Assembly (NCBI RefSeq): GCF_014904815.1 | Contig: NZ_JACZFR010000009.1 | Coordinates: 1-64,000, forward strand | Reading direction: 5' to 3' | DNA: 64,000 bases | From: Microbulbifer taiwanensis | GTDB taxonomy: Bacteria; Pseudomonadota; Gammaproteobacteria; Pseudomonadales; Cellvibrionaceae | Part shown: in pieces, positions 17,835-26,808 of the stretch | Layout: the number at the start of each line of letters is the position of its first letter | Numbering within the stretch: the stretch's first letter is position 1 | Notes under the pieces: model-generated | The model's database searches: none | Told to the model about the DNA's origin: nothing | Seen by the model: only the letters and a program-made list of their open reading frames with translations | Program-made: the position numbers and the translations under genes

Positions 17835-20138
17835 TTAATATAAATACACTGCTCCCGCCGCATAGGCACTATCATCACGCTGATTACCTCCAACACCAGT
17901 AGCTATACTCCACTCCATATCAGCACCGACAGCTAAAACTTCCCCATCTCCGGAAAGAGCTACAGATGAGCCAAAAAAATCAACTCTACCGGTATTGGGA
18001 GCTTTTATATATGCCGAATGGCTCCAACCGTTGCCATTCTTTTGATACAGGTAAGCGGCGCCTGCATTGCCATAAGAATTATCATCCTGACCGCCATTAA
18101 TGGCCCTGCTGCCACTGTCCTCTTCCGGAGCCCCAACCACCAAAAGAAGACCATCGCCTGATAGAGACAAAGATTCACCAAACTGATCACTTGCATCAGT
18201 ATTCGACGCTTTGATATAAGCCTCTTGCGTCCAGCCTCCATCGGACCTAACAAAAACATAGGCCGCACCTGCCCCTTCATCCGAGCTGCCAGACGCCGAA
18301 TTATCGACCTGATCACCATTTACGCCAGTAGCCGCGCTTCCCTCATAAGGAGCAGATACTGCCAGACTGTTGCCATTACCTGACAATGCTAAGCCAAAAC
18401 CAAATCGATCACCGATATCTGGATTAGAGGCCTTAATGTAGGCCTGTTGTGACCATCCGCCCAGTTCTCTGACAAAAATATACACAGCGCCAGAACTCGG
18501 CATAGCATTGTCATCTTGCTCCCCATCAACACCAGTAGTTGCGCTACTTTCATATGGTGCGCCAACTGCCAAAGTGTTTGCATCATCCGAAAGTGCAACT
18601 GATTGGCCAAAACGGTCCGACGCATCGCTGTTCGAGGCTTTAATATAGGCCTCCTGAAACCAGCCCACCTCACGTCTACGAAATATGTAAGCGGCGCCAG
18701 CGCCATTGGCAGAATTGTCAGCTTGCTCTCCATTAATCCCTGCTGCGCTACTATCTTCATGCGCAGCCCCTACCACTAAGGTCTCACCATCGGCAGCAAG
18801 AGCCAAGGACTCGCCAAACCCGTCCGAATAGTCTGTATTGGACGCTTTTATATATGCGCTTTGCTGCCAAATCTCACCAGTTCGCGAGAACACATAAACT
18901 GCTCCAGAATATTTCCCAATTTCGTCGTTACCCTGATCCCCTTCCACTCCCTTGGCACTGCTCCCCTCCATGCTTGCGCTCACCGCCAGAGTATTTCCGT
19001 CTTGGGAAAGCGCTACCGACCATCCAAACGCGTCATCTTCGTCTGTATTAGATGCTTTGATGTAGGCCTGTTGTGCCCAGCCATGCTCCCCTTTACTAAA
19101 CACATAAACAGCGCCAGAATAGGACGCGTTGTTATCACCCTGATCACCATCTATCCCAGTAGCACCACTTGCTTCCGGCGGCGCACCGGCAGCCATGGTC
19201 CGACCATCACCGGAAAGTGCAAGAGAAAAACCAAACCGATCCCATGCACCCGTACTGGTGTTTGACGCTTTAAAGTACCCGATCATGCTTTCCACCGTGA
19301 CGTCAGCAATGGACACTTCTTCGGAACGGTCTAACTCATCCCCCCCTTCTCCTACAGCGACCAACTGATATCGGGCCAATTCCCAATGCATCAAGTGCAA
19401 AGGCATCTCCACCTCTACCACAGTAGAGTCTCCTGCTATTTCCCCATCAATATCCACTTCTTTATAACCGGACTTTCCATCAGGGTTCACCTCAAGAACG
19501 AAATGATGCGGATTAGAATCAGAAGCCCAAGAAAACTTTAACAATTTAGGGTTGGCACCATCCCCACCTGGCTCGACTTTAAAATTACTTATATCAGTCA
19601 CAGGATCTACTGTGATTGCCACAGCGGCAGTAGCACTACTATTATCTTCACCAGTAATTCGATACCGAAAATGATCACTACCATTAAAATTTGGAGCAGG
19701 AGTATATAGAAGACTAAATCTTTCGACCCCACTTGATTCAGCGTTGCTCACGACACTAACTTCACCGCTAGCTGGGCCATCCACCACCTCCAATGAAATC
19801 AGCTTCCCGCCAATTTTATCATTAGCCAATACATTGGCAGTCAGGCTACCTCCATCCTCGTCCATCAAAAACTCGTCATCTACAGCAGTTATAGACCGGG
19901 ACGTGTCTCCTCCGCCAGCTCCACCGCTGCTTCCTGAACCACTCATGCCACTGGAGCCACCACCACTGGAACTGCTACTAGAACCACTGCTAGAGCTGCC
20001 CCCGCTGGAGTTGGTTACGTCATGTGCGCCAGAACTGCCTCCACCGCCTCCGCAGGCAGAAAGTGATAGTGATAGCAGAGCCACTATCACCACTTTAAAT
20101 AATGGATTTTTATCGGGTATAGCGATTGACCTGTTCAT
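17835..20138 (-). CDS. FG-GAP repeat lipoprotein with an Ig/cadherin-like N-terminal domain
   Basis: 767 residues. Lipobox LSAC (Cys29) is followed by a 60-residue Gly/Ser linker, a cadherin-like or Ig-like 'VDDEFLMDEDGGSLTANVLANDK' type domain (split here for length: VDDEFLMDEDGG, LTANVLANDK; about 85-180), a second beta domain (185-300), then seven FG-GAP units of about 64 residues (17838-19283). Each unit reads A-Y-I-K-A-S-N-T-D...FG-x-S-L-A-L-S-x-D-G...L-A-V-G-A and closes with SGAVYVF. Seven units could form one integrin-like beta-propeller, exposed on the surface, with a likely role in adhesion or binding. Base composition is clearly AT-richer than its neighbours (sampled lines about 38-52 percent GC against about 70). 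It lies between two DUF3094 copies, which suggests acquisition or a separate history. Confidence 0.85.
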   Translation of the reverse strand: MNRSIAIPDKNPLFKVVIVALLSLSLSACGGGGGSSGAHDVTNSSGGSSSSGSSSSSSGGGSSGMSGSGSSGGAGGGDTSRSITAVDDEFLMDEDGGSLTANVLANDKIGGKLISLEVVDGPASGEVSVVSNAESSGVERFSLLYTPAPNFNGSDHFRYRITGEDNSSATAAVAITVDPVTDISNFKVEPGGDGANPKLLKFSWASDSNPHHFVLEVNPDGKSGYKEVDIDGEIAGDSTVVEVEMPLHLMHWELARYQLVAVGEGGDELDRSEEVSIADVTVESMIGYFKASNTSTGAWDRFGFSLALSGDGRTMAAGAPPEASGATGIDGDQGDNNASYSGAVYVFSKGEHGWAQQAYIKASNTDEDDAFGWSVALSQDGNTLAVSASMEGSSAKGVEGDQGNDEIGKYSGAVYVFSRTGEIWQQSAYIKASNTDYSDGFGESLALAADGETLVVGAAHEDSSAAGINGEQADNSANGAGAAYIFRRREVGWFQEAYIKASNSDASDRFGQSVALSDDANTLAVGAPYESSATTGVDGEQDDNAMPSSGAVYIFVRELGGWSQQAYIKASNPDIGDRFGFGLALSGNGNSLAVSAPYEGSAATGVNGDQVDNSASGSSDEGAGAAYVFVRSDGGWTQEAYIKASNTDASDQFGESLSLSGDGLLLVVGAPEEDSGSRAINGGQDDNSYGNAGAAYLYQKNGNGWSHSAYIKAPNTGRVDFFGSSVALSGDGEVLAVGADMEWSIATGVGGNQRDDSAYAAGAVYLY

Positions 20139-20236
20139 TTTTTAAACCAGCTCGCAGTAATTAGGAAACCGCAGAATGTATATTCTGCTTACGTAATCTC
20201 GAAACAGCATCTATGTATTGGCGGTCAACAATTAAC

Positions 20237-20440
20237 CTATACAACACCTTTAGTGCGCGCGATAAAGATACTGACCAGGGACAGCAGGGTCAGCACGCCG
20301 ACGATCACCAGCAACAACAGCAGCGGGCGGAAGGGCTTGCGCTCCACCCTGTTGACGCCGCGATGCAGGTATTCGTCGACCTTGGCCTGGTCTTCGTCGG
20401 AGAGTTTCTTTCTAGGGTGCTGGTCGGGTTCGTCGGACAT
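20237..20440 (-). CDS. DUF3094 small membrane protein, copy B
   Basis: 67 residues. Charged head KKLSDEDQAKVDEYLH, then VERKPFRP, one membrane helix and the tail FIARTKGVV. Nearly identical to copy A over the C-terminal two thirds. No nitroreductase sequence adjoins this copy. With copy A it brackets the FG-GAP gene, as expected if a tandem duplication was later split by the inserted gene, or if recombination between copies accompanied the insertion. Confidence 0.85.
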   Translation of the reverse strand: MSDEPDQHPRKKLSDEDQAKVDEYLHRGVNRVERKPFRPLLLLLVIVGVLTLLSLVSIFIARTKGVV

Positions 20441-20495
20441 GGGCAGTGCTGCTCGTTATTGTTTGCCCCGAGTCTAGGAGATACTGCAGACATAG

Positions 20496-20516
20496 AAAAG
20501 CCCCGCGAAGCGGGGC
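20496..20516 (-). terminator. Rho-independent terminator of the acyl-CoA dehydrogenase gene
   Basis: GCCCCGC (20500-20506) pairs with GCGGGGC (20510-20516) over a 3-nt loop, and TTTT follows on the minus strand (20496-20499). It lies about 75 bp beyond the acyl-CoA dehydrogenase stop. Confidence 0.85.
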
Positions 20517-20592
20517 CTGATCGGCAGATCGTAAGAGTGCATAGACAAGCGGTGCGGGCCCGTGGCCCGGAGCCCTCTCCCCTAACAGGGGA

Positions 20593-22374
20593 TCAGAAGA
20601 GATCTTCGTCGATATCCATCAGCGTGGCGCTGCCGGCATTGGCACTGGCGGCCAGGGCCAGGGCCTGGGGCAGCAGGCGGGCGAAATAGAAGCGCGCCGT
20701 CTTGACCTGGCCCTGGTAGAAATCGTCCTCGCCGGTTTTCGGCAGCGCCACCGAGGCGGCCCTGGCCCACATATAGGCGTAGGCCACATGGCCGAACAGG
20801 TGCAGGTATTCCACCGAGGCGGCACCGGGCGCGTGCGGGTCTTCCTGGCTCGCGGCGATCATATTGGCGGTGGCCTCTTTCAGGCGCTGCAGTTCGCTCG
20901 CCAGCGGCTGTACGAACTCGGCCATCTCCTCGCGATCTATTTCAGCATCGATAAACTTCTGCACATCCGCGGCGAACAGGTCGAAGAAGGCGCCGCCGTT
21001 GGCGACCGTCTTGCGCCCCGCCAGGTCCAGGGCCTGGATGCCGTTGGTGCCCTCGTAGATCTGGGTGATGCGCACGTCGCGCACCAGCTGCTCCTGGCCC
21101 CACTCGCGGATATAGCCGTGGCCGCCGAACACCTGCTGGCCGATGACAGTGCAGTCCAGGCCCTTGTCAGTGAAAAAGGCCTTGGCCACCGGAGTGAGCA
21201 GCGCCACCATCGCCTCGGCGTGCTTCTTCTCCTCGCCCTCGCCGAACTTGGCGATATCCAGCCACTGGGCCACATAGGTGGACAGGGCGCGGCCGCCGCC
21301 GATCAGCGCCTTCTGGGTCAGCAGCATGCGGCGCACATCCGGGTGCACGATGATCGGGTCTGCGGCCTTGTCCGGTTGCTGCGGGCCGGCCGGGGAGCGG
21401 CTCTGGATACGGTCGCGGGCGTATTCCAGCGCGTTTTGATAGCTGCGCTCCGAGGCACCCAGGCCCTGGATACCGACGCCCAGGCGCTCGTAATTCATCA
21501 TGGTGAACATGGCAGCGAGACCCTTGTTCACCTCGCCCACCAGCCAGCCCCTGGCCCCGTCGAAATTCATCGCACAGGTGGCGGAGGCCTTGATACCCAT
21601 CTTGTGTTCTATGGAACCACAGGTGACCGCATTGCGCTCGCCCAGGCTGCCGTCCTCATCGACCAGGTATTTCGGTACCAGGAACAGGGAAATGCCCCTG
21701 GGGCCCCTGGGCGCGTCGGGCAGCTTGGCCAGCACCAGGTGAATGATGTTCTCGGACAGGTCCTGGTCGCCACCGGTAATGAAGATCTTGCTGCCGGTGA
21801 TGCTGTAACTGCCGTCCTCCTGCGGCTCCGCCCTGGTGCGGATAATGCCCAGGTCGGTACCGGCGTGGGGCTCGGTCAGGTCCATGGCACCGGCCCAGCT
21901 GCCCTCGTACATCTTCGGCAGGTATTGCTGTTTCAGTTCCTCGCTGGCGTGGGCGTCGATGGCCAGGCAGGCACCGGCGGTCAGCACCGGGTAGAGGGCG
22001 AAGGAGATATTGGCAGAGTTGATCATTTCCTCCACTTGGGCGCCGAGCATCTTCGGCATACCCATGCCGCCATACTCCGGGTTGCCCAGCAGCGAGCCCC
22101 AGCCGCCCTCGCAGAAGGTGGCGTAGGCCTCCGGGAATCCTTTTGGTGTCGTGACCACACCCTCGTTCCAGTGGCAGCCCTCTTCGTCGCCGCTGCGATT
22201 GATCGGGTCCAGGGTGTTGGCCGCCAGCTTGGCCATCTCCTCCAGAATTGCGTCCGCAGTCTCGCGGTCCACCGCGCCTTCCAGTCCGGGCAGTCGCGCC
22301 CAGAGTTGATCCGCGGCAAATACTTCGTGCAGCAGGAAGTGCATCTCCCGCAGTGGCGCCTTGTACTCGGCCAT
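20593..22374 (-). CDS. acyl-CoA dehydrogenase with C-terminal extension domain (about 600 aa class)
   Basis: 593 residues from ATG 22374 (an ATG at 22389 is also possible). FAD-dependent alpha,beta-dehydrogenation of an acyl-CoA. It has the N-terminal helical domain, the LTEPHAGTDLG / ITGSKIFITGG middle domain, the C-terminal domain with GGHGYIREWGQEQLVRD and QIYEGTNGIQALDL (the usual catalytic region), and the extra C-terminal domain found in 600-residue acyl-CoA dehydrogenases such as the DmdC/AcdH group. Chain-length preference cannot be told from the sequence. It is followed by a terminator and stands alone. Confidence 0.92.
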   Translation of the reverse strand: MAEYKAPLREMHFLLHEVFAADQLWARLPGLEGAVDRETADAILEEMAKLAANTLDPINRSGDEEGCHWNEGVVTTPKGFPEAYATFCEGGWGSLLGNPEYGGMGMPKMLGAQVEEMINSANISFALYPVLTAGACLAIDAHASEELKQQYLPKMYEGSWAGAMDLTEPHAGTDLGIIRTRAEPQEDGSYSITGSKIFITGGDQDLSENIIHLVLAKLPDAPRGPRGISLFLVPKYLVDEDGSLGERNAVTCGSIEHKMGIKASATCAMNFDGARGWLVGEVNKGLAAMFTMMNYERLGVGIQGLGASERSYQNALEYARDRIQSRSPAGPQQPDKAADPIIVHPDVRRMLLTQKALIGGGRALSTYVAQWLDIAKFGEGEEKKHAEAMVALLTPVAKAFFTDKGLDCTVIGQQVFGGHGYIREWGQEQLVRDVRITQIYEGTNGIQALDLAGRKTVANGGAFFDLFAADVQKFIDAEIDREEMAEFVQPLASELQRLKEATANMIAASQEDPHAPGAASVEYLHLFGHVAYAYMWARAASVALPKTGEDDFYQGQVKTARFYFARLLPQALALAASANAGSATLMDIDEDLF

Positions 22375-22519
22375 GCTCCCGGTCCTCATTCAAGCGTTTG
22401 AAACAGTTGTTTGAATCTAGGCTCGAAGACAGGGATTGTCAACTGTGCAGGTGGACTGGAAGCGGGGATTGATTCGCGTGGCCACCTGCGCTGCATGGCC
22501 GGAGTGAGCGCCTGGGCGC

Positions 22520-23209
22520 CTATTCGCCCAGGAGTGGGGTCAGGTCCAGGTGTTCGGCCGCACGACGGTAGTCGGCGACCTCGTCGAACGGCAGGGTGCC
22601 CAACAGCGGCGCCGGCAGCAGGGTCTTGAGGGTGGCCAGGTTCTCGTCCGGCCGCTGCATCGGCACCGGAGATCGAAAGTTTGCCACCCAGCCCGCCAGC
22701 GGCAGGCCGTCGCGGCGGATTGCCTCGGCGGTCAACAGCGCGTGGTTGATACAGCCAAGTTGCATACCCACCACCAGGATCACCGGAATATTCAGCTCCC
22801 GCGGCAGCTGCGAAAGAAAAGCCCGGGGACCGAGCGGTGTGCGCCAGCCGCCGGCGCCCTCGATCAGCACCAGGTCGGCGCCGGTGGACATGACACCGCG
22901 GCAGACGCCGGCCATGCGCCCCAGGTCCAGCCGCCTGCCCGCCTCCATGGCGGCAATATGGGGGGCTATGGCAGGCTCCAGCGCGAAGGGATTGACCTGC
23001 TGGTAGGGCAGATCCAGGGTCATGGCCTCCTGCAACAGCAGGGCGTCGGCGTTGCGCAGCCCCTCGGCTGTGTCTTCACAACCGGACGCGACCGGTTTAA
23101 CCGCCGCGGTTTTCAATCCGCGCACTGCGGCACTCGCGAGCAATGCTGCGGTCACATAAGTCTTGCCGACTTCGGTGTCGGTACCGGCGACAAAATAATT
23201 CTGGGGCAC
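22520..23209 (-). CDS. bioD: dethiobiotin synthetase BioD
   Basis: 229 residues. ATP-dependent ring closure of 7,8-diaminopelargonate with CO2 to dethiobiotin. P-loop GTDTEVGKTYV at the N-terminus, VKPVASGC, and EGAGGWRTPL (about 116-125). It is separated from the other biotin genes by the convergent L,D-transpeptidase gene, so it must have its own promoter in the AT-rich 23210-23485 stretch. I saw no convincing BirA site there. Confidence 0.95.
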   Translation of the reverse strand: MPQNYFVAGTDTEVGKTYVTAALLASAAVRGLKTAAVKPVASGCEDTAEGLRNADALLLQEAMTLDLPYQQVNPFALEPAIAPHIAAMEAGRRLDLGRMAGVCRGVMSTGADLVLIEGAGGWRTPLGPRAFLSQLPRELNIPVILVVGMQLGCINHALLTAEAIRRDGLPLAGWVANFRSPVPMQRPDENLATLKTLLPAPLLGTLPFDEVADYRRAAEHLDLTPLLGE

Positions 23210-23485
23210 GGTGACTCTCCAATTCTTGCCAATTTTTTATTGACGCCTCTTTAAACGTCGCCTACTTGATGATAAATTACCCATATAGAGCAATTTTTAA
23301 CCGCATCTCGAGAACATTTTCGATTCGGGATTAGGATAATTGCCTAAATAATTGCCCCGGCACGCTTGGGGCAGACAGCAAAAGACAACGCTGTCAAAAA
23401 AGAATTCCCACCGCGGGAATGACACGGCAGGGAAGCTACCGGAACTCCGGAAAAACGTATTACTAGCCAAACCGCTTGCGAGACC

Positions 23486-23971
23486 ATGAAATACCTGATT
23501 TTTGCTCTGCTGATGTTGGCGCCGCTGTTCGCCTCCGCCACGATCAAACCCGTCGACCAGGTGGTCGTCTACAAATCCAAGGGACTGATGCAACTGAAAC
23601 GCGACGGCCGTGTGGTCAAGAGCTACAAGGTCGTGTTCGGCGAGAACCCCAGGGGTCACAAGGTCCAGCAGGGCGATGAGCGCACGCCGGAGGGCCGCTA
23701 TACCCTCGACTGGAAGAACCCCAAGAGCCGTTTCTACCGCTCCATTCATATCTCCTACCCCAACAAGCGCGACCGCGCCCGCGCGGCCCGCCTGGGTGTG
23801 GACCCGGGCGGCGATATCATGATCCACGGCATGAAGCCGCAGTGGAGGGGCATGGAGCAATACCTGCAGAAGATGAACTGGACCGACGGCTGTATCGCCG
23901 TGACCAACCGCGAGATGGACGAGATCTGGGCGATGGTGAAGACACCGACGCCGATCGATATCTACCCCTGA
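23486..23971 (+). CDS. L,D-transpeptidase family protein (YkuD/YafK-like)
   Basis: 161 residues with a signal peptide (about 1-18, ending ASA). YkuD domain with His114 in IMIHGM and catalytic Cys136 in TDGCIAVTN, the order expected for L,D-transpeptidases. Such enzymes act on peptidoglycan stem peptides in the periplasm, by 3-3 crosslinking, lipoprotein anchoring or release. It sits between bioD and bioH~bioC in the opposite direction, interrupting an otherwise collinear biotin block. Confidence 0.9.
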   Translation: MKYLIFALLMLAPLFASATIKPVDQVVVYKSKGLMQLKRDGRVVKSYKVVFGENPRGHKVQQGDERTPEGRYTLDWKNPKSRFYRSIHISYPNKRDRARAARLGVDPGGDIMIHGMKPQWRGMEQYLQKMNWTDGCIAVTNREMDEIWAMVKTPTPIDIYP

Positions 23972-23995
23972 GTCCAGACTCACTCCCCAACAATC

Positions 23996-24019
23996 GCGCG
24001 GGCCACAACTGGCCCGCGC
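23996..24019. terminator. bidirectional hairpin between convergent genes
   Basis: GCGCGGGCCA (23996-24005) pairs perfectly with 24010-24019 across a 4-nt loop. It lies between the stops of the L,D-transpeptidase (+) and bioH~bioC (-). T-runs are weak on both sides. Confidence 0.65.
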
Positions 24020-24025
24020 TGTCGT

Positions 24026-25606
24026 TCAGGCGCCCCTTACCAGTTTCGTCCGCGCAACCTGCGCCAGCTTCAGATAGATCACCTCGTAACTGGCCGGCAG
24101 GCCCGCAGCGCTGCGCAGCGGCTCATAGGCCTCCGCCAGCCGGCGCAGCTTTCCTCGGACCATCAGCCCGCGCCCGGCATCGCGATTCACATTGTGTGCG
24201 CCGACGCTCTTCAGCTCTCGCATCAGTTCCCGCACGCTATCGAAGTGCAGCACCCTCTCTTCGATACGCAGCTCGCCCGGCAGGCCGCTTGCAGCAGCGG
24301 CACTGATCCACTCGCTCCGGGACAGGAAACGGTTTACATGCACACCGTCGTCCACCCGGCTCCAGCTGTCCTTCAGTTCGCTCAGCGTGCCCGGTCCCAG
24401 GGTCGCCACCAGGCAGCGGCCGCCATCCGCCAGCACCCTGTTCAATTCCGCGAACAACTGCGGCAGCCTGTAGCACCACTGCAGCGCCATGCTGGAAAAG
24501 ACCAGATCCACGCTGCCGTCTGCCAGGGGTAATTGCTCGGCATCAGCGGCGATATGGAAATCCGCCACCGGCCGCTCGCTGCGCGCGAATTGCAGCATGC
24601 CCTCGGCCAGGTCCAGGGCGATAATGCGCGCCTGTGGAAAGCGCCGGCGCAGCAGCTCGCTGCCGTAACCGGTACCGCTGCCCAGATCGAGGATTGTCTT
24701 CGGTGCCCGGACGCTGTCGGCTTCGCTGAGCAGCTGGCGGCAGACGGCGCGCTGCAGATGCGCGGCACTGTCGTAGTTTTGGGCTGCGCGGCCGAAGGAT
24801 CTGGCTACCGCGCTCTTGTCGAACGGCGATTCGTCGGGTTGTACCGGGCGAACCCGGGATTCGCCCCCAGGGGTCTGGTGCAAAAACTCGCGCAGCTTTT
24901 CGGCAATCCATTCGGGCCGGGATATCTGCGGCGCGTGACCGCAGCCGGGCAGTATCTCCACGGCTGTGCCCAGTGCACGGACTTGTTCCGCTGCCGCAGC
25001 CGGTACCAGAGTATCTTTTTCACCGAACAGGTGCAGCGCCGGCACCGATATCTCTTTCAGGGTTTCGCGGTTATCCAGGTTGCCGAGACAGTCCAGTGCC
25101 TGCAGCCAGGCACCATCTATCGACTGCGGTCGCCACTGTTTCAACTGCTTCAATACCGCACGCATCGCAGCGTCGCCGCGGGCCTGCAGGCCGCAGAATG
25201 TTTCCCAGGTCGATTGCGGCCCATCGTGCACCGACTGCCGGAATGTGGCGAAGGTCTCTCGATCCATACCGGGCCAGTCTCCGCGCTGCACGAAGTTGGC
25301 GTTGGCGGCGATGGTAAGCAGCGACGATATTTTTTCCTGCCCGGGCAGTGCCGCCAGGCGCGCGGCCAGCATGCCACCGAGGGAGTGGCCCACCAGCAGG
25401 CAGCTCTGCGGCAGCTGTTCGTAGAGCTGCTGCAACAGTGCTTCTTCACCGGGCCAGGGCTGGCCGGAATTGTTGCCGAAACCGGGCAACTCAAGCACCG
25501 CAATCGAACCGTTGGGGCCAAACTCCGGTCGGGCCGACAGCGCATCGAGCAGCGGCTGCCAGATACGCTTGTCGCAGCCCCAGCCGTGCACGAATACCAG
25601 ATTCAC
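24026..25606 (-). CDS. bioH-bioC: fused BioH-BioC: pimeloyl-ACP methyl ester esterase plus malonyl-ACP O-methyltransferase
   Basis: 526 residues joining two biotin enzymes. Residues 1-245 are an alpha/beta hydrolase with nucleophile Ser75 in GHSLGG, Asp198 in FGEKD and His224 in GCGHAP, the BioH triad. After a linker (246-262), residues 263-526 are a class I methyltransferase with SAM motif ILDLGSGTGYG (305-315) and DLVFSSMALQW, the BioC pattern. BioC masks malonyl-ACP as a methyl ester so that fatty-acid synthesis can make pimeloyl-ACP. BioH removes the ester. The start overlaps the bioF stop by 4 bp. From memory, such fusions occur in Saccharophagus and Teredinibacter. Confidence 0.93.
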   Translation of the reverse strand: MNLVFVHGWGCDKRIWQPLLDALSARPEFGPNGSIAVLELPGFGNNSGQPWPGEEALLQQLYEQLPQSCLLVGHSLGGMLAARLAALPGQEKISSLLTIAANANFVQRGDWPGMDRETFATFRQSVHDGPQSTWETFCGLQARGDAAMRAVLKQLKQWRPQSIDGAWLQALDCLGNLDNRETLKEISVPALHLFGEKDTLVPAAAAEQVRALGTAVEILPGCGHAPQISRPEWIAEKLREFLHQTPGGESRVRPVQPDESPFDKSAVARSFGRAAQNYDSAAHLQRAVCRQLLSEADSVRAPKTILDLGSGTGYGSELLRRRFPQARIIALDLAEGMLQFARSERPVADFHIAADAEQLPLADGSVDLVFSSMALQWCYRLPQLFAELNRVLADGGRCLVATLGPGTLSELKDSWSRVDDGVHVNRFLSRSEWISAAAASGLPGELRIEERVLHFDSVRELMRELKSVGAHNVNRDAGRGLMVRGKLRRLAEAYEPLRSAAGLPASYEVIYLKLAQVARTKLVRGA

Positions 25607-26808
25607 GATGTCACCGCTGGAAAAGTGCGCAGGGATTCTGCCAGCGCTACAAGCAGTTGCTCAATCTGCGCCTCGCTGTGATTGGCACTCAGCGTAATGC
25701 GCAGCCGCGCCGTGCCGGCGGGCACTGTCGGCGGCCTTATGGCGCCGACCAGGAAACCCCGCTCCTGCAGCTCGGCGGCGACGGTCACTACCTTTTTTTC
25801 ACAGCCGAGCAGCAGCGGCTGTATCGCGCTGGCGGATTGCGCCAGCGGCAGTTCGAGCCCCGCCGCGCGCGCGCGGAAAAACTCGATATTGCGGCCGAGG
25901 CGCACACGCCGCTCGGGCTCCCGCTGCATTACGTCTATCGCCACCAGGCAACCGGCGGCCACCGCCGGCGGCATGCCGGTGGTATAGATATAGGGGCGCG
26001 CGAACTGCACCAGGAAATCGATCAGCTCCCGCGAGCCGGCGACAAAGGCACCGGCGTTGCCGGCGGCCTTGCCCAGGGTCCCCATCATTACCGGTACTTC
26101 GTCCTGGGTCAGCCCGGCGGCGGCGATGCTGCCGGCCAGCGGAAACTGTTCGCTGCCCACTAATCCGCCCATGGTGCCGAAGCCGTGGGCCTCATCCACC
26201 ATCAGCCAGGCATTGTGTTTGCGGCACAGTTCGGCCATCTGTGCCAGCGGCGCCAGGTCGCCGTCCATGCTGTAGACGCCGTCCACCGCCACCAATGTGT
26301 TGCCGCCGTTTTGCGCCGCGCGCTCGAGCTGTCGCTCGAGGCCGTCCAGGTCATTGTGGGGGAAGCGCAGGCTGGCGGCGCTACTGAGGCGCGCGCCGTC
26401 GATCAGGGAAGCGTGGTTGAGCCGGTCGGAAATGATGTTGTCGCCGCGACCGACCAGCGCGCAGATGGTGCCGATATTGGCCATATAGCCGCTGGAGAAG
26501 ACCAGTGCCGCTTCGCGTCCGGTGACATCGGCTATGGTGTCCTGCAGTTGCTGATGAATCCGCAGGTGGCCGTTGACCAGGTGCGAGGCGGTGGTGCCGG
26601 CGCCGAGGCTGGCGCCAGACTGCTGCGCGGCAATCACGTCCGGGTGGGTGGCCAGGCCCAGGTAATCGTTGCTGCTGAAGGTCAGCAGTGCGCGACCGTC
26701 CACGATCGCCCGCGGCCCCGGCGCGGCGTCCAGGGTTTTCAGTTGGCGATAGAGGTTCTGCGCGCGCCGCTCGTCGAGGCGCCGGCGCAGCGTCTCGGTC
26801 AGTGTCAT
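25603..26808 (-). CDS. bioF: 8-amino-7-oxononanoate synthase BioF
   Basis: 401 residues. PLP-dependent condensation of pimeloyl-ACP with L-alanine. It has [10 protein letters not shown] near the N-terminus, [10 protein letters not shown], and the PLP Lys in [12 protein letters not shown], all typical of alpha-oxoamine synthases. It overlaps both bioB (4 bp) and bioH~bioC (4 bp), so bioB-bioF-bioH~bioC form a tightly coupled operon. Confidence 0.95.
   Translation of the reverse strand: MTLTETLRRRLDERRAQNLYRQLKTLDAAPGPRAIVDGRALLTFSSNDYLGLATHPDVIAAQQSGASLGAGTTASHLVNGHLRIHQQLQDTIADVTGREAALVFSSGYMANIGTICALVGRGDNIISDRLNHASLIDGARLSSAASLRFPHNDLDGLERQLERAAQNGGNTLVAVDGVYSMDGDLAPLAQMAELCRKHNAWLMVDEAHGFGTMGGLVGSEQFPLAGSIAAAGLTQDEVPVMMGTLGKAAGNAGAFVAGSRELIDFLVQFARPYIYTTGMPPAVAAGCLVAIDVMQREPERRVRLGRNIEFFRARAAGLELPLAQSASAIQPLLLGCEKKVVTVAAELQERGFLVGAIRPPTVPAGTARLRITLSANHSEAQIEQLLVALAESLRTFPAVTS

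Noticed and set aside
20788..22401. 537-codon plus-strand frame opposite the acyl-CoA dehydrogenase
   Set aside because: Shadow of a gene with clear catalytic motifs. The frame itself is His/Gly/Gln-rich and matches nothing.
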